This document shows, one piece after another, positions 32,701 through 45,384 of a DNA stretch of 64,000 nt (within the stretch, counting starts at the first letter, position 1; each line of letters begins with the position of its first letter). A model generated the notes under the pieces. The model made no database searches. It had not been told where the DNA came from and saw only the letters and a program-made list of their open reading frames with translations. Made by a program: the position numbers and the translations under genes. Origin of the DNA: Yponomeuta sedellus (taxonomy: Eukaryota; Arthropoda; Insecta; Lepidoptera; Yponomeutidae); contig OW203722.1 in the NCBI GenBank assembly GCA_934045075.1, positions 16,790,986-16,854,985 of the forward strand. Direction: 5' to 3'.

Positions 32701-34473
32701 ATTTATTATAATAACGGTAGACGCACAATAACAAAACAAAAAATAAAAACATACAAAAACAAACAGAAGTGAAATAATTGTCTAGGTGTGTCACTGCTAT
32801 TATAAATGGCAGCTGACTCAGCAATATGGCGATTGACAAAGAACAGCGTTTAGTAAAATTGGACTGTGATCGTTGTGATTAAAATGATAATAATTTCCAC
32901 ATAACACAATCATTTGACCCGGTCCCAAGCTAGGATACTCTGTACTATAGTAACCAGGTAAGGACGTCATCAAACATGAAAATACACCCAGACTGAGTCC
33001 ACCTGCTGAAATGTTCGGTGGCCCCCAGGGGATCTGTTTTGATACCCAGGCGCCTTAACGGCTAGGCCAATGGCAGCAGTCGATCGGCGAATTATTCAAT
33101 CACTCTACTTCATTCAATCTTCGGCCATTCTCATGCACCATGCTACCTCATAAATTATCGGATCTTGTGAGAACGCATACGTTATGTAGATTTCGATGCT
33201 ATCTGATTAAGAGACTGATTAATTGAATTATTTGAATAGTTAAGAAAATTATGCACATGCATATTGCCTTGTGCATAATTTAATGAATAATATTGTTCTT
33301 GATATAATTTACGACTCTAAGATAGAACTTTAATTTTCCAGTTCAAAATAATTTGAAAATTGTCGTGACAAAACTTGAGCCTTTGCATACAATATTTTAT
33401 TTAAAACACTTTTTATATCTTACAAAAATTGAGATTTTGAGAAAATTGTGACTGTGAAATTTAATTTAATTTCTTGATAGTAATATTTTTCCGAAATCTG
33501 TGAAAGAAATTTTTATTCTTTTTCAAGTTAGATGAGCAATGTTACGTTAGAATGTTCAATTAGAAACAATGATTTAGGTTCCTTTTGTGACCTTACCTCT
33601 TAGCTGTGTTGACTAAATTAAATTGACTGTCTCGTTAGACTAGCGTTGTTACATTTGATAATCACGACAGAGGTTGTTTCAATTCCTATCGGGGCAGTAT
33701 TACGTACATTTGTACAAGCTGAAGACAGGGCGCTATGGCGCTCATTAGGGGAGGGCTTTGTCCAGCAGTGGACTACATAATATAGCCTGAAGAAGAAGAA
33801 GAAGTACAAATGGACCAAGTCTGGGTGTTTTGCTATTTTTGTGATGGGCTTACCTGGTTACCGACACATAGGCGATCCTAGTTTGGGGTGAATATAAGCG
33901 ATAGAGTTCTATGAAAGTTATAATTACTAAGTCTTGTTAATCATGTAGTGGCAGCAAAAATGTCAGTGTGAAATGTTGTATATCTTTTATAAATATAATA
34001 AACACTGGAAAGACTTCAATTGTGGCTTTATTTGTAAACAGTTATTTTATAATAAAAACAGAAAAACTGGATAAAAACGGTTAAGCAGGTAAAAAGTCAG
34101 ATCTAGTCGATGGGTAAAGTTGTAATGATGAAAAAATGAGGGAAATCGAAAAATGTGTGACGTAATTTAAATATTTGAAAATTATAGATAGAAAAAGAAA
34201 TAAAAATTGTGTAAAGAGATTTGCACCGTTACAAGTGCAGTACATACCAGCACGCCACCTTGGCACCGTGACGAAAAGCTTGTTCTTCCACCGCTCCACG
34301 CCTACAGGCAGCGCGTTCTCCGGCACCAGAGTTTCGGAGAACAACGCCTGTTGCCTGGAGTACTCGTCCGGATAGTTCCAGTCCAAGGCGTGCCAGGAGT
34401 ACCGCTCCTGCAGCCGGACTGTGGCTGTAGCACAGGCCACCAGACTCAAGAGTAGCACGATCTTCGAAGTCAT
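25584..34473 (-). CDS. y: Yellow (dopachrome/melanin patterning protein), 3 exons, 521 aa
   Basis: The exons in minus order are 34473-34248, 27193-27005 and 26734-25584, 1566 nt in all, ending in TAA at 25586-25584. All junctions are GT-AG with phase 1. Residues 1-18 are a signal peptide ending CATAT, and the mature protein starts VRLQERYSWHALDW. Blocks identical or near identical to Drosophila Yellow include PRWRAGIPATLNYI, DRLWVLDTGTYGYG, NPCPYSLNVYDL, TFIANIAVD, ELGYGLIAYSWEQNKSWRF, DPLRGDF, RTLYFSPLAS, VWVLSDRMPVFL and NFRIYTAPL. These span the major-royal-jelly/Yellow beta-propeller, roughly residues 85-415. N-glycosylation sequons NVT, NKS and NET are present. The last ~100 residues are Pro/Gln-rich and unconserved, as in flies (541 aa). 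The protein is secreted into cuticle and needed for black melanin. In Bombyx the orthologue corresponds to the chocolate (ch) larval colour mutant. Orthology to yellow rather than another paralogue is strongly supported by these blocks. Confidence 0.96.
27005..27193 (-). CDS. y: yellow exon 2
   Basis: The acceptor is CTTCCAG above 27193 and the donor GTAAGT is at 27004-26999. It encodes GIPATLNYIPLDAP through CQTGLNTVYRIKADKCDRLW to TGTYGYG. The two Cys match those of fly Yellow. Confidence 0.95.
27194..27780 (-). other. Start of the 7-kb first intron of yellow
   Basis: The intron runs from 34247 down to 27194 and holds the repeats listed below. In flies the yellow intron contains the bristle enhancer, so the non-repeat parts here are candidates for regulatory DNA. 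No motif can be pointed to. Confidence 0.35.
27780..28120. repeat. GGTTCCGTACC-family repeat in yellow intron 1
   Basis: GGGTTCCGTACCTTCCAGG, then CCGTCTGTCCGTCGTCAAG, then GGAGGTATCGCGTTGAAATT and TACGGCCGCAAAAAACC; the same order is seen at 54430-54740. A GTCTGACTCGCACTTAACCG tail piece lies at about 28914. Confidence 0.6.
28567..28812 (-). mobile_element. tRNA-derived SINE (Tyr-type head), copy 1
   Basis: On the minus strand the head at about 28808 begins GCCCGGTGGCGCAGCTGTTT, with box B GGTTCGATCCC. A GTA triplet sits where a Tyr anticodon would be. The body runs to an AATAAATAAATA tail near 28570. Flanking GTCAAAA/TA strings suggest a target duplication. A second copy is at 59640-59885. 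Confidence 0.8.
28976..29133 (+). mobile_element. Non-autonomous Helitron (CTAG end)
   Basis: AAGTTTGTGAGTGTGTATGT, CTAAACGGCTAGATC and AATTTGGTATGGAG lead to a terminal hairpin (CCGCGGGTAGCACCGCGGGG) and end CAGCTAG followed by T. This is the standard lepidopteran Helitron 3' end. 56222-56430 is a reverse copy. Confidence 0.7.
29724..30180. mobile_element. Long near-perfect inverted repeat built from the tRNA-like SINE
   Basis: The left arm 29724-29899 and right arm 30007-30180 are reverse complements over about 175 bp with only a handful of differences. Both start or end with AACCTATCTA. Each arm holds a truncated tRNA-like core and the string TTGTCCTTAGCACGGGTTAG. The 107-bp loop contains a shorter hairpin (GAGAATATGGCTACTTAGCC). 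Confidence 0.92.
30180..30335. mobile_element. Right half of a GGGCCAATTTCTG-family MITE
   Basis: It contains GAAAAGAGCGTGACAGAACG and the terminal CTCAATTCAGAAACCGGACC. The left half has been replaced by the hairpin above. Confidence 0.6.
30665..30980 (-). mobile_element. tRNA-like SINE copy with nested RTE tail
   Basis: A minus-strand SINE core occupies 30685-30835. After a short interval comes an RTE-type 3' end at 30875-30932 (GCGCTCATTAGGGGAGGGCT, CAGCAGTGGACTAATATAGCC, then GAAGAAGAAG). TTAAATAGGTTTTTAAAATT with GTCCATAACACAGGTTAGTG closes the stretch. Confidence 0.7.
31047..31140. mobile_element. Short MITE, GGGCCAATTTCTG family
   Basis: The left end reads GGTCGGTTTCTGAATTGAG and the right end GTAATTCTCAATTCAGAG; internally deleted. 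Confidence 0.6.
31505..31645 (-). repeat. LINE 3' tail with (TAGA)n
   Basis: On the minus strand GGTTGTCTGGAAGAGATCAC, a short stem (AGTGATAAGACCGCC) and TACAATAAAGTATTCTC end in a TCTA run. The same 3' end abuts the giant array at 38614 and occurs at 49833 and 63634. Confidence 0.7.
31995..32240 (-). repeat. Family G repeat, minus strand
   Basis: GTTGGTGCCGGCTGCCGTCG, CAGTAAGACCAGCCACTAG, CTCAGGGAAGAGACCCGTGC and a final GATAATGATGATGATGAC tail (A/G ends). Confidence 0.65.
32496..32700 (+). repeat. Three-copy local repeat, copy A
   Basis: CCCGTTTGTTGCACAACATTTC, AATTACTGAGTTTCCGACAGC, TTGTAAATAAACGGCAGTGG and CAGTGATTACGAGTATGATGC; related to 38840-38990 and 39345-39640. Confidence 0.55.
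32925..33080 (-). mobile_element. SINE-like repeat, related to 44700-44930
   Basis: It shares GGTCCCAAGCTAGGATACT and CACCCAGACTGAG with the copy at 44700, which retains a box-B-like GAATCGAACCCACGACCTC. In this copy the box B is degraded. Confidence 0.45.
33090..33710. other. Yellow intron 1, nothing recognised
   Basis: AT-rich with no ORF and no repeat that I recognise. It may contain regulatory DNA of yellow. Confidence 0.3.
33715..33805 (+). repeat. RTE-type LINE 3' end
   Basis: AAGCTGAAGACAGGGCGC, GCTCATTAGGGGAGGGCT, CCAGCAGTGGACTACATAA and a (GAA)n tail. It is the shared 3' end of the copies at 42500-42700 and 61765-61960. Confidence 0.75.
34248..34473 (-). CDS. y: yellow exon 1 (signal peptide)
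   Basis: The ATG at 34473-34471 is followed by a hydrophobic leader (IVLLLSLVACATA) and the conserved LQERYSWHALDWNYPDEYS, ENALPVGVERW and LFVTVPRWRA. The donor GTATGT is at 34247-34242. Confidence 0.95.
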
Positions 34474-34524
34474 TGCTGTGGGCTGTGGACGATTGAATTA
34501 GAATTGAATAAGTGATGGGGGCGG

Positions 34525-34565
34525 TGATCGAATATGATAGAAGTTTTTCATAACATATATTTTTT
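34525..34565 (-). promoter_or_regulatory. Possible core promoter of yellow
   Basis: On the minus strand AATATATGTTATG at about 34560-34548 could serve as a TATA box, placing a start about 50 nt upstream of the ATG. It is a plausible match only. Confidence 0.25.
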
Positions 34566-35150
34566 TAATACTGTAATACGGTTGAATGACATTGTTGCAT
34601 TCCTATTTTAAAGTCTTCTATCAACGATTTGTTGACATATAAGCAAACGCTGAATGAAATGAAATACATAAGTCTACTTATTCGTTTAAACTACGTACGC
34701 TATTATTATTTAATTGTTTGTTTTATTGTAGCAAAATAATTTATAAACACTCGTCAAGAATAAGCATGTATTTCCTTTTAGAATTAGCATGCATTTCCTT
34801 TTTAATCTGTGATGTGGATTTTGTTGAAGCCTAAAGTATACTGATTAAAGTTAAAGTATACAGATTTGAAAAGGTTGCTACAAAAGGTTGTCTCTTATAG
34901 AATGTGAAGATGTACAGGCGTTATATAATCCTTTCATCTCCCTGCTTTTATTCATTGTAACTTATAAATCGCCAAAACTAATCAGCTTTCCATACCCATT
35001 GTATATTTTATACCCCCTTTAAAGATATTTAGGTGGAACAGGAATGGAGTCAGAGGAAAAGTAATTAAAACGATTATGTACGCTACATCATTATCTGTGA
35101 ATATACGCTAACAGATGCATTTTTTGTTTTCGTATGCATTTAGATCAATT
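34566..35150. other. Upstream flank of yellow
   Basis: AT-rich, no ORF. Expected to hold yellow upstream enhancers, but no site can be assigned from the sequence alone. Confidence 0.3.
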
Positions 35151-35154
35151 GACA

Positions 35155-35325
35155 GCTCTGCTGTACGTAATACAGAGAGTATTGTAAAGAGGTTAGAAAT
35201 TTCACTGATGCTGGTGAGTCGCCCATTGGCTCAGTTGGGAGAGTGCTGGCACGGTTTGCCAGAGGTCGCGGGTTCGAGTCCCGGCATGGGTGGAATTTTT
35301 CCTCTAATTAGGATTTTATATAGCT
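35155..35325 (+). mobile_element. tRNA-like SINE copy next to the giant array
   Basis: The core CGCCCATTGGCTCAGTTGGG with box B GGTTCGAGTCC is followed by GGGTGGAATTTTTCCTCTAA. GCTCTG strings on both sides (35154 and 35322) may be a short target duplication. Confidence 0.8.
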
Positions 35326-35346
35326 CTGTTGTCATTATTGATTCAT

Positions 35347-38725
<3,379 letters not shown>

Positions 38726-38779
38726 TTAGACATTAGATTTGATTAATAAACAGATTCCCATGCACTAACATAAATCGGA

Positions 38780-39050
38780 ATATGCTATCGAAATTAGCAA
38801 TCACCACCCCGAATGAAGTGACGAGTAAGCCGATACAAACAATATTGACTGGGGCAGTGATTGCGAAGATGATGCTTATCATCTTAGCTGGAAAAAATCC
38901 AGTCTACCGTTTAGGTAATTGTGAAGTTAGCCGTATAGTTACGCATTTGACTAAAAACTCGGGGACCAGTTTAAGAATAGTTTTTCTGTCGAGTGTTTTT
39001 GGCTCGGCAATGGCTGATTTATTGATAGTGTTTGCAGTCTACTAAACAAT
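38780..39050 (+). repeat. Three-copy local repeat, copy B
   Basis: CAGTGATTGCGAAGATGATGC, CCAGTCTACCGTTTAGGTAA, TTGTGAAGTTAGCC. An 87-residue ORF spans it, but because the same DNA is repeated at 39530-39640 without a conserved frame I do not call a gene. Confidence 0.5.
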
Positions 39051-39344
39051 TGCTTTCCAGGGGTAGGTATAAAGGATTATACGACGCAAGTACGGTGGTT
39101 TAACTTGAACCTGAAGCATTGCTATCTATTTTGTTCAATGTGTCTAATAACTAATTAATTCACATGGGTTTATTACACAGACTAAAAACGGTCTCGAACT
39201 AATGCCACTGACGTATTTAAGTAGATGTAAGTAGATTACAGTAAATCGGGCCAATAGGGCATATTTGATGATTCAATTGCCAATTTCATGACATAAGTGG
39301 TAGCAAACGCCAGGTATCCGTCAGGATTTGCTGCGCATAGTCTA

Positions 39345-39640
39345 GGGGCAGAACTCGTTTGGTGCACAAAATTTCAATACATATGTGTATAATTATGGAT
39401 AATTACTGAGTTTCCGATAGCAGCTCAGATTATGCTGCATTACTGCCACAAAAACTTAGGCGGTGTCGATCAAATTACGATTAGTGTGAAACAGCAGCGT
39501 TTATTAAAGTTGTAAATAAACAACAGTGGGTGCGGCGCAGTGATAACAAACGTTTGAGGTGGGGCCAATCTAGTCTACGGTTTAGGTAATTGTGAAGTTA
39601 GAGCAGTTATTCACTTGACTAAAAAATTGGGGACGGGCCT
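39345..39640 (+). repeat. Three-copy local repeat, copy C
   Basis: It contains both the left part seen in copy A (TCGTTTGGTGCACAAAATTTC, TTACTGAGTTTCCGATAGC) and the right part seen in copy B (CTAGTCTACGGTTTAGGTAA). It is therefore the most complete copy. Confidence 0.55.
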
Positions 39641-39847
39641 ACGCATAAGTAATTGTATGTTTTAACACCGGTCCACTTCTTGATGTTATATAACCATGAT
39701 AACAGAAAAAAACATTTATAAAGTAAAAATGTGACGCTGTTTGTTTTATAATGCTATAAAACATTTTTTTTCTTCTTCTCCTTCTTTATAACAAAGGTGC
39801 ACACAGGTTTATTCTACAAATTACAAATTATAGAAGTATATAAAGAA

Positions 39848-39950
39848 TATATAGAGGTCGCGGGTCAATTCCCGGCATGGGTAGAATTTTTAGCCCTTAA
39901 ATAGGTTTTTTAAATTGTCCTTAGCACGGGTAAGTGCATTAAAAAGAATA
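39848..39950 (+). mobile_element. 5'-truncated tRNA-like SINE
   Basis: It begins within the T-arm region (GAGGTCGCGGGTCAATTCCC) and continues to CCCTTAAATAGGTTTTTTAA, then GTCCTTAGCACGGGTAAGTG. Confidence 0.75.
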
Positions 39951-39959
39951 TAATATAAA

Positions 39960-40885
39960 GGACGGTGAGCAAGAAAAAAAATACGAAAAAAATCTAGAAA
40001 ACATTGGGCGGAAGGCAGACGACCTAATAAAGGTCAAACACCATGAACAAGATAAACAGCAATAACTGCCCTCAGCTAAAAGTCGACAGATTGGCAATAG
40101 ATGGACCGCGATACTTTAAAATTATTGAAAATTTTACAAAAAGTTTGAAGAAATTACAAGTGAAAGAGTTGTAGGTCCTAGAGAAGAGTTGCTTTACAAT
40201 CAGGCCCTTGTTTGTTTGTAATAACTGAATTAACGCATGTAGATATGATTATGCTACTAATACATAATTACATCATAGAATCACTCTCTTTAACAGAAAC
40301 AGTTTGATACGTAAATTGATGACTTTATTATTTATAAGTAGTAGCTTTCTTTTTTGTATGGCTTCGATTAAGTTATTGTCGAATCCTATTGTAGTCAATT
40401 TTAGTTGCCATTTTTATTTTATTTTATTTAAACATTATCATTAAAAACGCTAACATTAATCACGAACTTTGATTTTATTGGCCTGTTAGTTTTAAAATGT
40501 ACTCACTTAAAATTTAAAAATATGTGAATATTATGCAAAGATGTTGGATTTAGTAATTTGGGTTTTCCGTGCAAATTGTAATTTGGCTAATGTCGTTACC
40601 GGGTTTTAATTCTTCACACTTAAATGCACTGTGAAACCAAACCAAGCATCCGGAAAAGGTCCTAATTTTCATAGACCCAAGGATTTTTTTACATTTGTAA
40701 ACGTGTTTGTAAAGCATAATCCAAATCATGTCTGCAGTAAGTCGGCGCACTTAAGAAATAAATCACATCACTTTAGACCGAGGAAATGGTGAGATCACGT
40801 ATCACTTGGAATAAGCTAATGGCGACTAAGTTAGATCTATTAGGGGTAAATTAGAAAAGTTACGTACATATGTATAATTGGTCAC
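39960..40885. other. Intergenic, nothing recognised
   Basis: AT-rich. Short ORFs of up to 66 residues look random. Confidence 0.35.
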
Positions 40886-40889
40886 TAAA

Positions 40890-41025
40890 CTTAAAAAGCG
40901 ACCGTAGTCGGCCAGTGACCGATGTGGACTGATATCACAACAATCTACCCCTTCTTTCTTAAAAAGCGACCGTAGTCGGCCAGTGACCGATGTGGACTGA
41001 TATCACAACAATCTACCCCTTCTTT
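40890..41025. repeat. 68-bp perfect tandem duplication
   Basis: Two adjacent copies of a 68-bp unit starting CTTAAAAAGCGACCGTAGTC, at 40890 and 40958; identical as read. Confidence 0.92.
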
Positions 41026-41303
41026 ATAATACCCCGTGCCAGCATGCTCTCCTTCCAATTTTGTTGCGAAGAAATGAAATGTAGAGCTAGGAAACTCGAC
41101 GTAGACAATTATTGAGATGCAGTAAATGTGAAACCAAAGCATGTTTATTATAATTTTTAGTGCTTTTAATGTAATTGCATAAATGTCTAATTATTATATT
41201 ATTATAATCTTAAAATACCTAAGTGGAGCGAAAAACTGGTTCAGAAAGTGTAACTGTTTAGAATATTCGGTATATTTTCGCATAATTTAGAGTGTTGGTA
41301 GAG

Positions 41304-41347
41304 GATAGATACAATCATTGTGTCAATACACAATGATTGTATCTATC
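41304..41347. repeat. 20-bp perfect inverted repeat with 4-nt loop
   Basis: The left arm 41304-41323 and right arm 41328-41347 are exact complements, giving a strong hairpin. No U-tract or gene next to it. Confidence 0.9.
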
Positions 41348-41992
41348 ACACATGTGGTATTCGTTACTGACTAACATAATGCTGCAAAAACAATTTTAAA
41401 TGCTGTCATAGAACTGTCAAGAATTCCCTAGTTATTATTATATCCAATGAGATATATTAGACGGATGATTCCGTGATCATCCTAGTTCAATACGTACACC
41501 AAATAAATAATAAAATGAGATAAATTATATAAAAACTTCTAACGTAATTTATCTAATCAGGCTATTCTGAATATCCAGGTGGTAAAAATTATTACCTACT
41601 GTGACGTGACTTTTAAACGAATACGTCTGTCACTTATGATTTAAATCAAGTCGATCAGTGTTAGCGCAAAGCTACTTCAAAGCTTCTAGAAGGCAAGGTC
41701 TAATGACTTTAATAGTCTGAGGTACAATTATGGGCTATGGTATGGAAGTTGGAACTAATGAGGTGGGCAATGGCGAAGTGCGTTAGGTTGCGGACTTAGT
41801 GCCGTTTCCTATAAGCGATCCATCAACAAATACGCCCACTGACAGTTAACATTTTTAAGTTCATCTGTTACTAATCTGTCAATGGGCTTATCTCAAATCA
41901 AATCAAATCGTTTATTTTGACAAAAACTAACATGACATACTGTTACAGAGTATGCCTGTAACTAAATTACATTTTTTTACCAAGTAATACAA

Positions 41993-42072
41993 GCGCTGGT
42001 ACGGATAGCCAGAGGTTGCGGGTTCGAATCCCGGCATGGGTGAATTTTTTAGCCTCTAAATAGGTTTTTAAA
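41993..42072 (+). mobile_element. 80-bp 5'-truncated tRNA-like SINE with 12-bp target duplication
   Basis: CAAGTAATACAA flanks the insertion at 41981-41992 and 42073-42084. The insert starts inside the anticodon arm (GCGCTGGTACGGATAGCC) and ends CTCTAAATAGGTTTTTAAA. It is the clearest evidence of LINE-style retroposition with a fixed 3' end. Confidence 0.93.
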
Positions 42073-42499
42073 CAAGTAATACAACTTCTGAATCACATGA
42101 ACTACCTATTTAGTTCTAGTATTATTGTTGTCAAATGACTTATTATACATATCTTTAATCATGGGGTACTTTAAGATTTATAAATATTGGCAATGGTAAC
42201 TTGGTAACAGTCGAAGATTACCACTAGCCCCCGCATCTTCTGGCTGATCGCTTTTGAGAAACGGCTGATCGCTATTGAGAAACGGCTGGGACTAAATGAT
42301 AGTACGACAACAATCAAGGTTTATGGTTTATGTTAAGTTTAATGTGTATATAATATAATAAAAAAATCTGTAAACTTTGTCATTTTATCTTTTTGCGCGC
42401 GCATCACACAAATACCTCACAACGGAATTGAATAAAACTGACCACGATTACAGCTTAGATTCCCGTATACCTACATACTCTCGCCATACATTGCACGTA

Positions 42500-42700
42500 C
42501 TACCCGTCCGAGTAAACGTGTACTTGAGTGGAGACCGCGACTCGGCAAACGTAGTGTAGGACGCCCTCCGACTAGGTGGGATGACGATCTGCGAAAAACT
42601 GCAGACAGATGCTGGATGCGGCAAGCTGAAGACAGGGCGCTATGGCGCTCATTAAGGAGCGACCGGTACAGCCTGACGAAGACGACTTCCTATCAGAAAT
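42500..42700 (+). pseudogene. RTE-type LINE ORF C-terminus and 3' end
   Basis: Shared with 61765-61960: GTAAACGTGTACTTGAGTGG, CTAGGTGGGATGACGATCTG, TGGATGCGGCAAGCTGAAG. Read in frame it resembles the conserved RTE tail (DRALWRSL). Confidence 0.7.
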
Positions 42701-42869
42701 GTTTTTACTTTATTTTGGGTTATGGCTTTTCACGATTTGTGTCTACGACAGGGTCAACTTATCGGGGACGAAGGTAGGGACACGGAACAGATTTTACAAA
42801 AGGAAGTATGAAACGGAATAATATTATTTTATAATCGGGTAATAATAACACTCAAATCGATATCAATAC

Positions 42870-42965
42870 TTGTATGCCCTCACTGCTGGGGCACGGGTCT
42901 CTTGCTGCATCGCACAGCAAGGTTAGGCCTTACTCTACCACGCCAAGTCCGGGTTAGTGGAGGAA
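42870..42965 (+). repeat. Family G repeat, short copy
   Basis: TGTATGCCCTCACTGCTGGG, GGCACGGGTCTCTTGC, CCAAGTCCGGGTTAGTGG. Confidence 0.6.
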
Positions 42966-42969
42966 CATT

Positions 42970-43715
42970 AGGAATAATATATTTTATTCCTAATGAATTA
43001 AAGTTAAACAAGAATTAAAAAGTATACAATAAAATCAAACTAAAATTTAATATTATTTTAAAATAAATACGTAGCAATACATTAATAGACATTTACATGC
43101 CAGTTATATAAAATACAGAATGCAGACTAAGGAAATGAGACACCAACGGTTGTCAAGGGAGGAAAAAAGGTAGAATGCTCAAAATCTGGGCAGTAAAATT
43201 TGTATAGCACATATTTGAAGGTGATAAAGCTACAGAATTAACTACGAAATTGATTATGTAGAATAAACTAGGTTTTGTTTTTTAAATGACGTTTTGGTAG
43301 GCAAAGGTTTTCTTTATTACATGTAAACTTTTTTTTACAGTGTCAAAAGTAGGGATAACAGTTGTTAGACAACATATTTATTGACATCTCGATTCATAAA
43401 GTTATTGACAATCATAAATTGTTGTAATGATACCTTTGTTACGATTTATATTGTTTTACTGACTCCTGAAGATATAAAATGTTGTATTGGATTTAGTGCA
43501 ATTTAAGACATGATTGTATTGATAGCATAATTTTACTTGAACTATTTATCTGTTTTTACTCTCAATAATTACATACAAAGCAGTTATTTGTATTAGTTAA
43601 GAGCACCGTAGTTGCTAGGACTATATGTGTGACTGTGCGTACAAATGTTTTTTATTGGTAGAGTATATAAGTAAGCTCTATGAAGAGTATATGAAAAAGT
43701 TAATATGGTTAAATA
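42970..43715. other. Intergenic, nothing recognised
   Basis: AT-rich; no ORF over 60 residues and no repeat arm seen. Confidence 0.35.
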
Positions 43716-43719
43716 ATTA

Positions 43720-43768
43720 CACTATTTTTATTTTTAATGCACTAACCCGTGCTAAATAGGTTTTTAAA
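43720..43768 (+). mobile_element. Minimal SINE remnant joining both element ends
   Basis: TTTAATGCACTAACCCGTGC is joined directly to TAAATAGGTTTTTAAATG, between similar flanks TTAAATAATTA and TTAAATGATTG. Confidence 0.6.
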
Positions 43769-43779
43769 TGATTGAATAA

Positions 43780-44560
43780 ATCAGTTCAAACTAATTTGGG
43801 CATTAGCTTGCCCAATACACGCCACGTTCTTTCTGTTCCCGACTGTTCTCATCCAGCGGCTTTTAGTATCTACATACCGTCTACCTCAAATCGTCGGTCC
43901 ATTGAGCGTCCTACGCTGCGTTTGGCACTATTTCGCAAACAGATCCAAATGACAAATCAATTGAGGATTCTATTCCACTGGCATGGATAGCAACATCGCA
44001 CGGGCGAAACCACTGCTGATAAGGAGTCTTCACTCTGAGTATGGAACATCTCTCTGTGTAACCCTTTGTGCCAGTCCAGATGCACTCGATAACACTTTTT
44101 GTCGACATGCGGGTGCATGAGACACTATTCTGGGGGGCGAGTCTCTAGAATGCATGTTGTTCAATAGAGTCATATTAGTCCGGTAATGGTAATTAATTCA
44201 CACTATTGATAGTCTGGTACTAAATCGCATTGCAATGGTATAACCCGTGCTACTTAGCTCGGTGCCTCGCGCTGTTCACTCCTCTTCGCGGAAGATGCCT
44301 ATTGAATTTGTGCGGGCTATATCCCTGGAATGACATTGTACCGCTATTGTTTTGTAGATTACCAAATTGAGGCAAATCACAACCATTGTCGTGCCTGGTC
44401 TTCTTTTGTACTATGATTTTGGGCCTATAAAATCTGACTGTTTTTGTCAGCGACACTATAACGAGATGGGTAATTAGATGACGGCAACAAAGGAACGTCT
44501 TTCCTTTTTATTTATTTTATTGTATGATACCATAACAATACATTTGACTGCGAAAAGATC
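43780..44560. other. Unrecognised stretch, slightly GC-richer
   Basis: Several frames of 65-72 residues lie on both strands (43772-43990 plus; 43911-44108 and 44250-44456 minus) without motifs that I can place. Probably a decayed mobile element. Confidence 0.25.
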
Positions 44561-44699
44561 TGTAGGGACAAAATTTTAGACGGAGATAGAACATAGTCTT
44601 GATTAAGGGGTAAGGGCACTTCATATTCTTATCCCACGCGAACGTAGTCTCGGGCACAGCTACTTTATGAATATTAACAACTTCCAACCACAATCACTT

Positions 44700-44930
44700 G
44701 TCCTCGGCCCAAACTAGGATTACTTAATTTATGGTAATGGTATGGTATGCAAGTTCATCACAAACTTGGAATTTCACCCAGACTGACGCTAGTTGCATAA
44801 ATCAGGTACTGCATCCTCAACTGAGAATCGAACCCACGACCTCTGTTTTGATGTTTGCTAATCAAGACGATGTTTGATGCCTGTTTTTTTGATGTTCAAG
44901 CGCTATATCAACAATGTAGTCAGTATAAGA
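44700..44930 (-). mobile_element. SINE-like repeat with degraded tRNA head
   Basis: GGCCCAAACTAGGATTACTT, CACCCAGACTGACG and a minus-strand box B-like GGTCGTGGGTTCGATTCTC. Related to 32925-33080. Confidence 0.5.
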
Positions 44931-45384
44931 TGCTACAGTTCGTTAAACATAACTTGAATTATCTTAGTATGTAAGATAAATGTCAGAGCGACATGAAGCT
45001 TGAAGCTTCGTGTTTTATTGGGTGTAAAAAGCACGCAGCACAATGCCATACTTCTTTGGTGTTGCCAACAATAAATGCATTATTATGCCACTCTAAGATC
45101 TGATTGTGTCAAGACATATTTTGTTAAGTATAGATAGTTTAGAGCTGGTGTTTCAATCGTCAACTGATAGACACTATCACTATCTCGAAGTCATATCATT
45201 AACTATCGTCTGGATGAATAGAAACAGGGGACCGGGAGAAAATCTTCGCACACATCCCAAAGAAAATTACGTTAATGGACTTTTTATCTAAGTATAGCGC
45301 GTAGTTGACTACAGTTTCCATTTATTAATCCATCGAGATTATATGTCGATGAATTATAATAACATATTGATTATATAACATTGT

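Noticed and set aside
34081..34240. Extension of yellow exon 1 past position 34248
   Set aside because: The frame after RWRA reads intron sequence. The GTATGT donor and phase-1 join to exon 2 restore the conserved RWRAGIPATL.
38782..39045. 87-residue plus-strand protein gene
   Set aside because: It overlaps a three-copy repeat in which the frame is not kept, and no motif is recognised.
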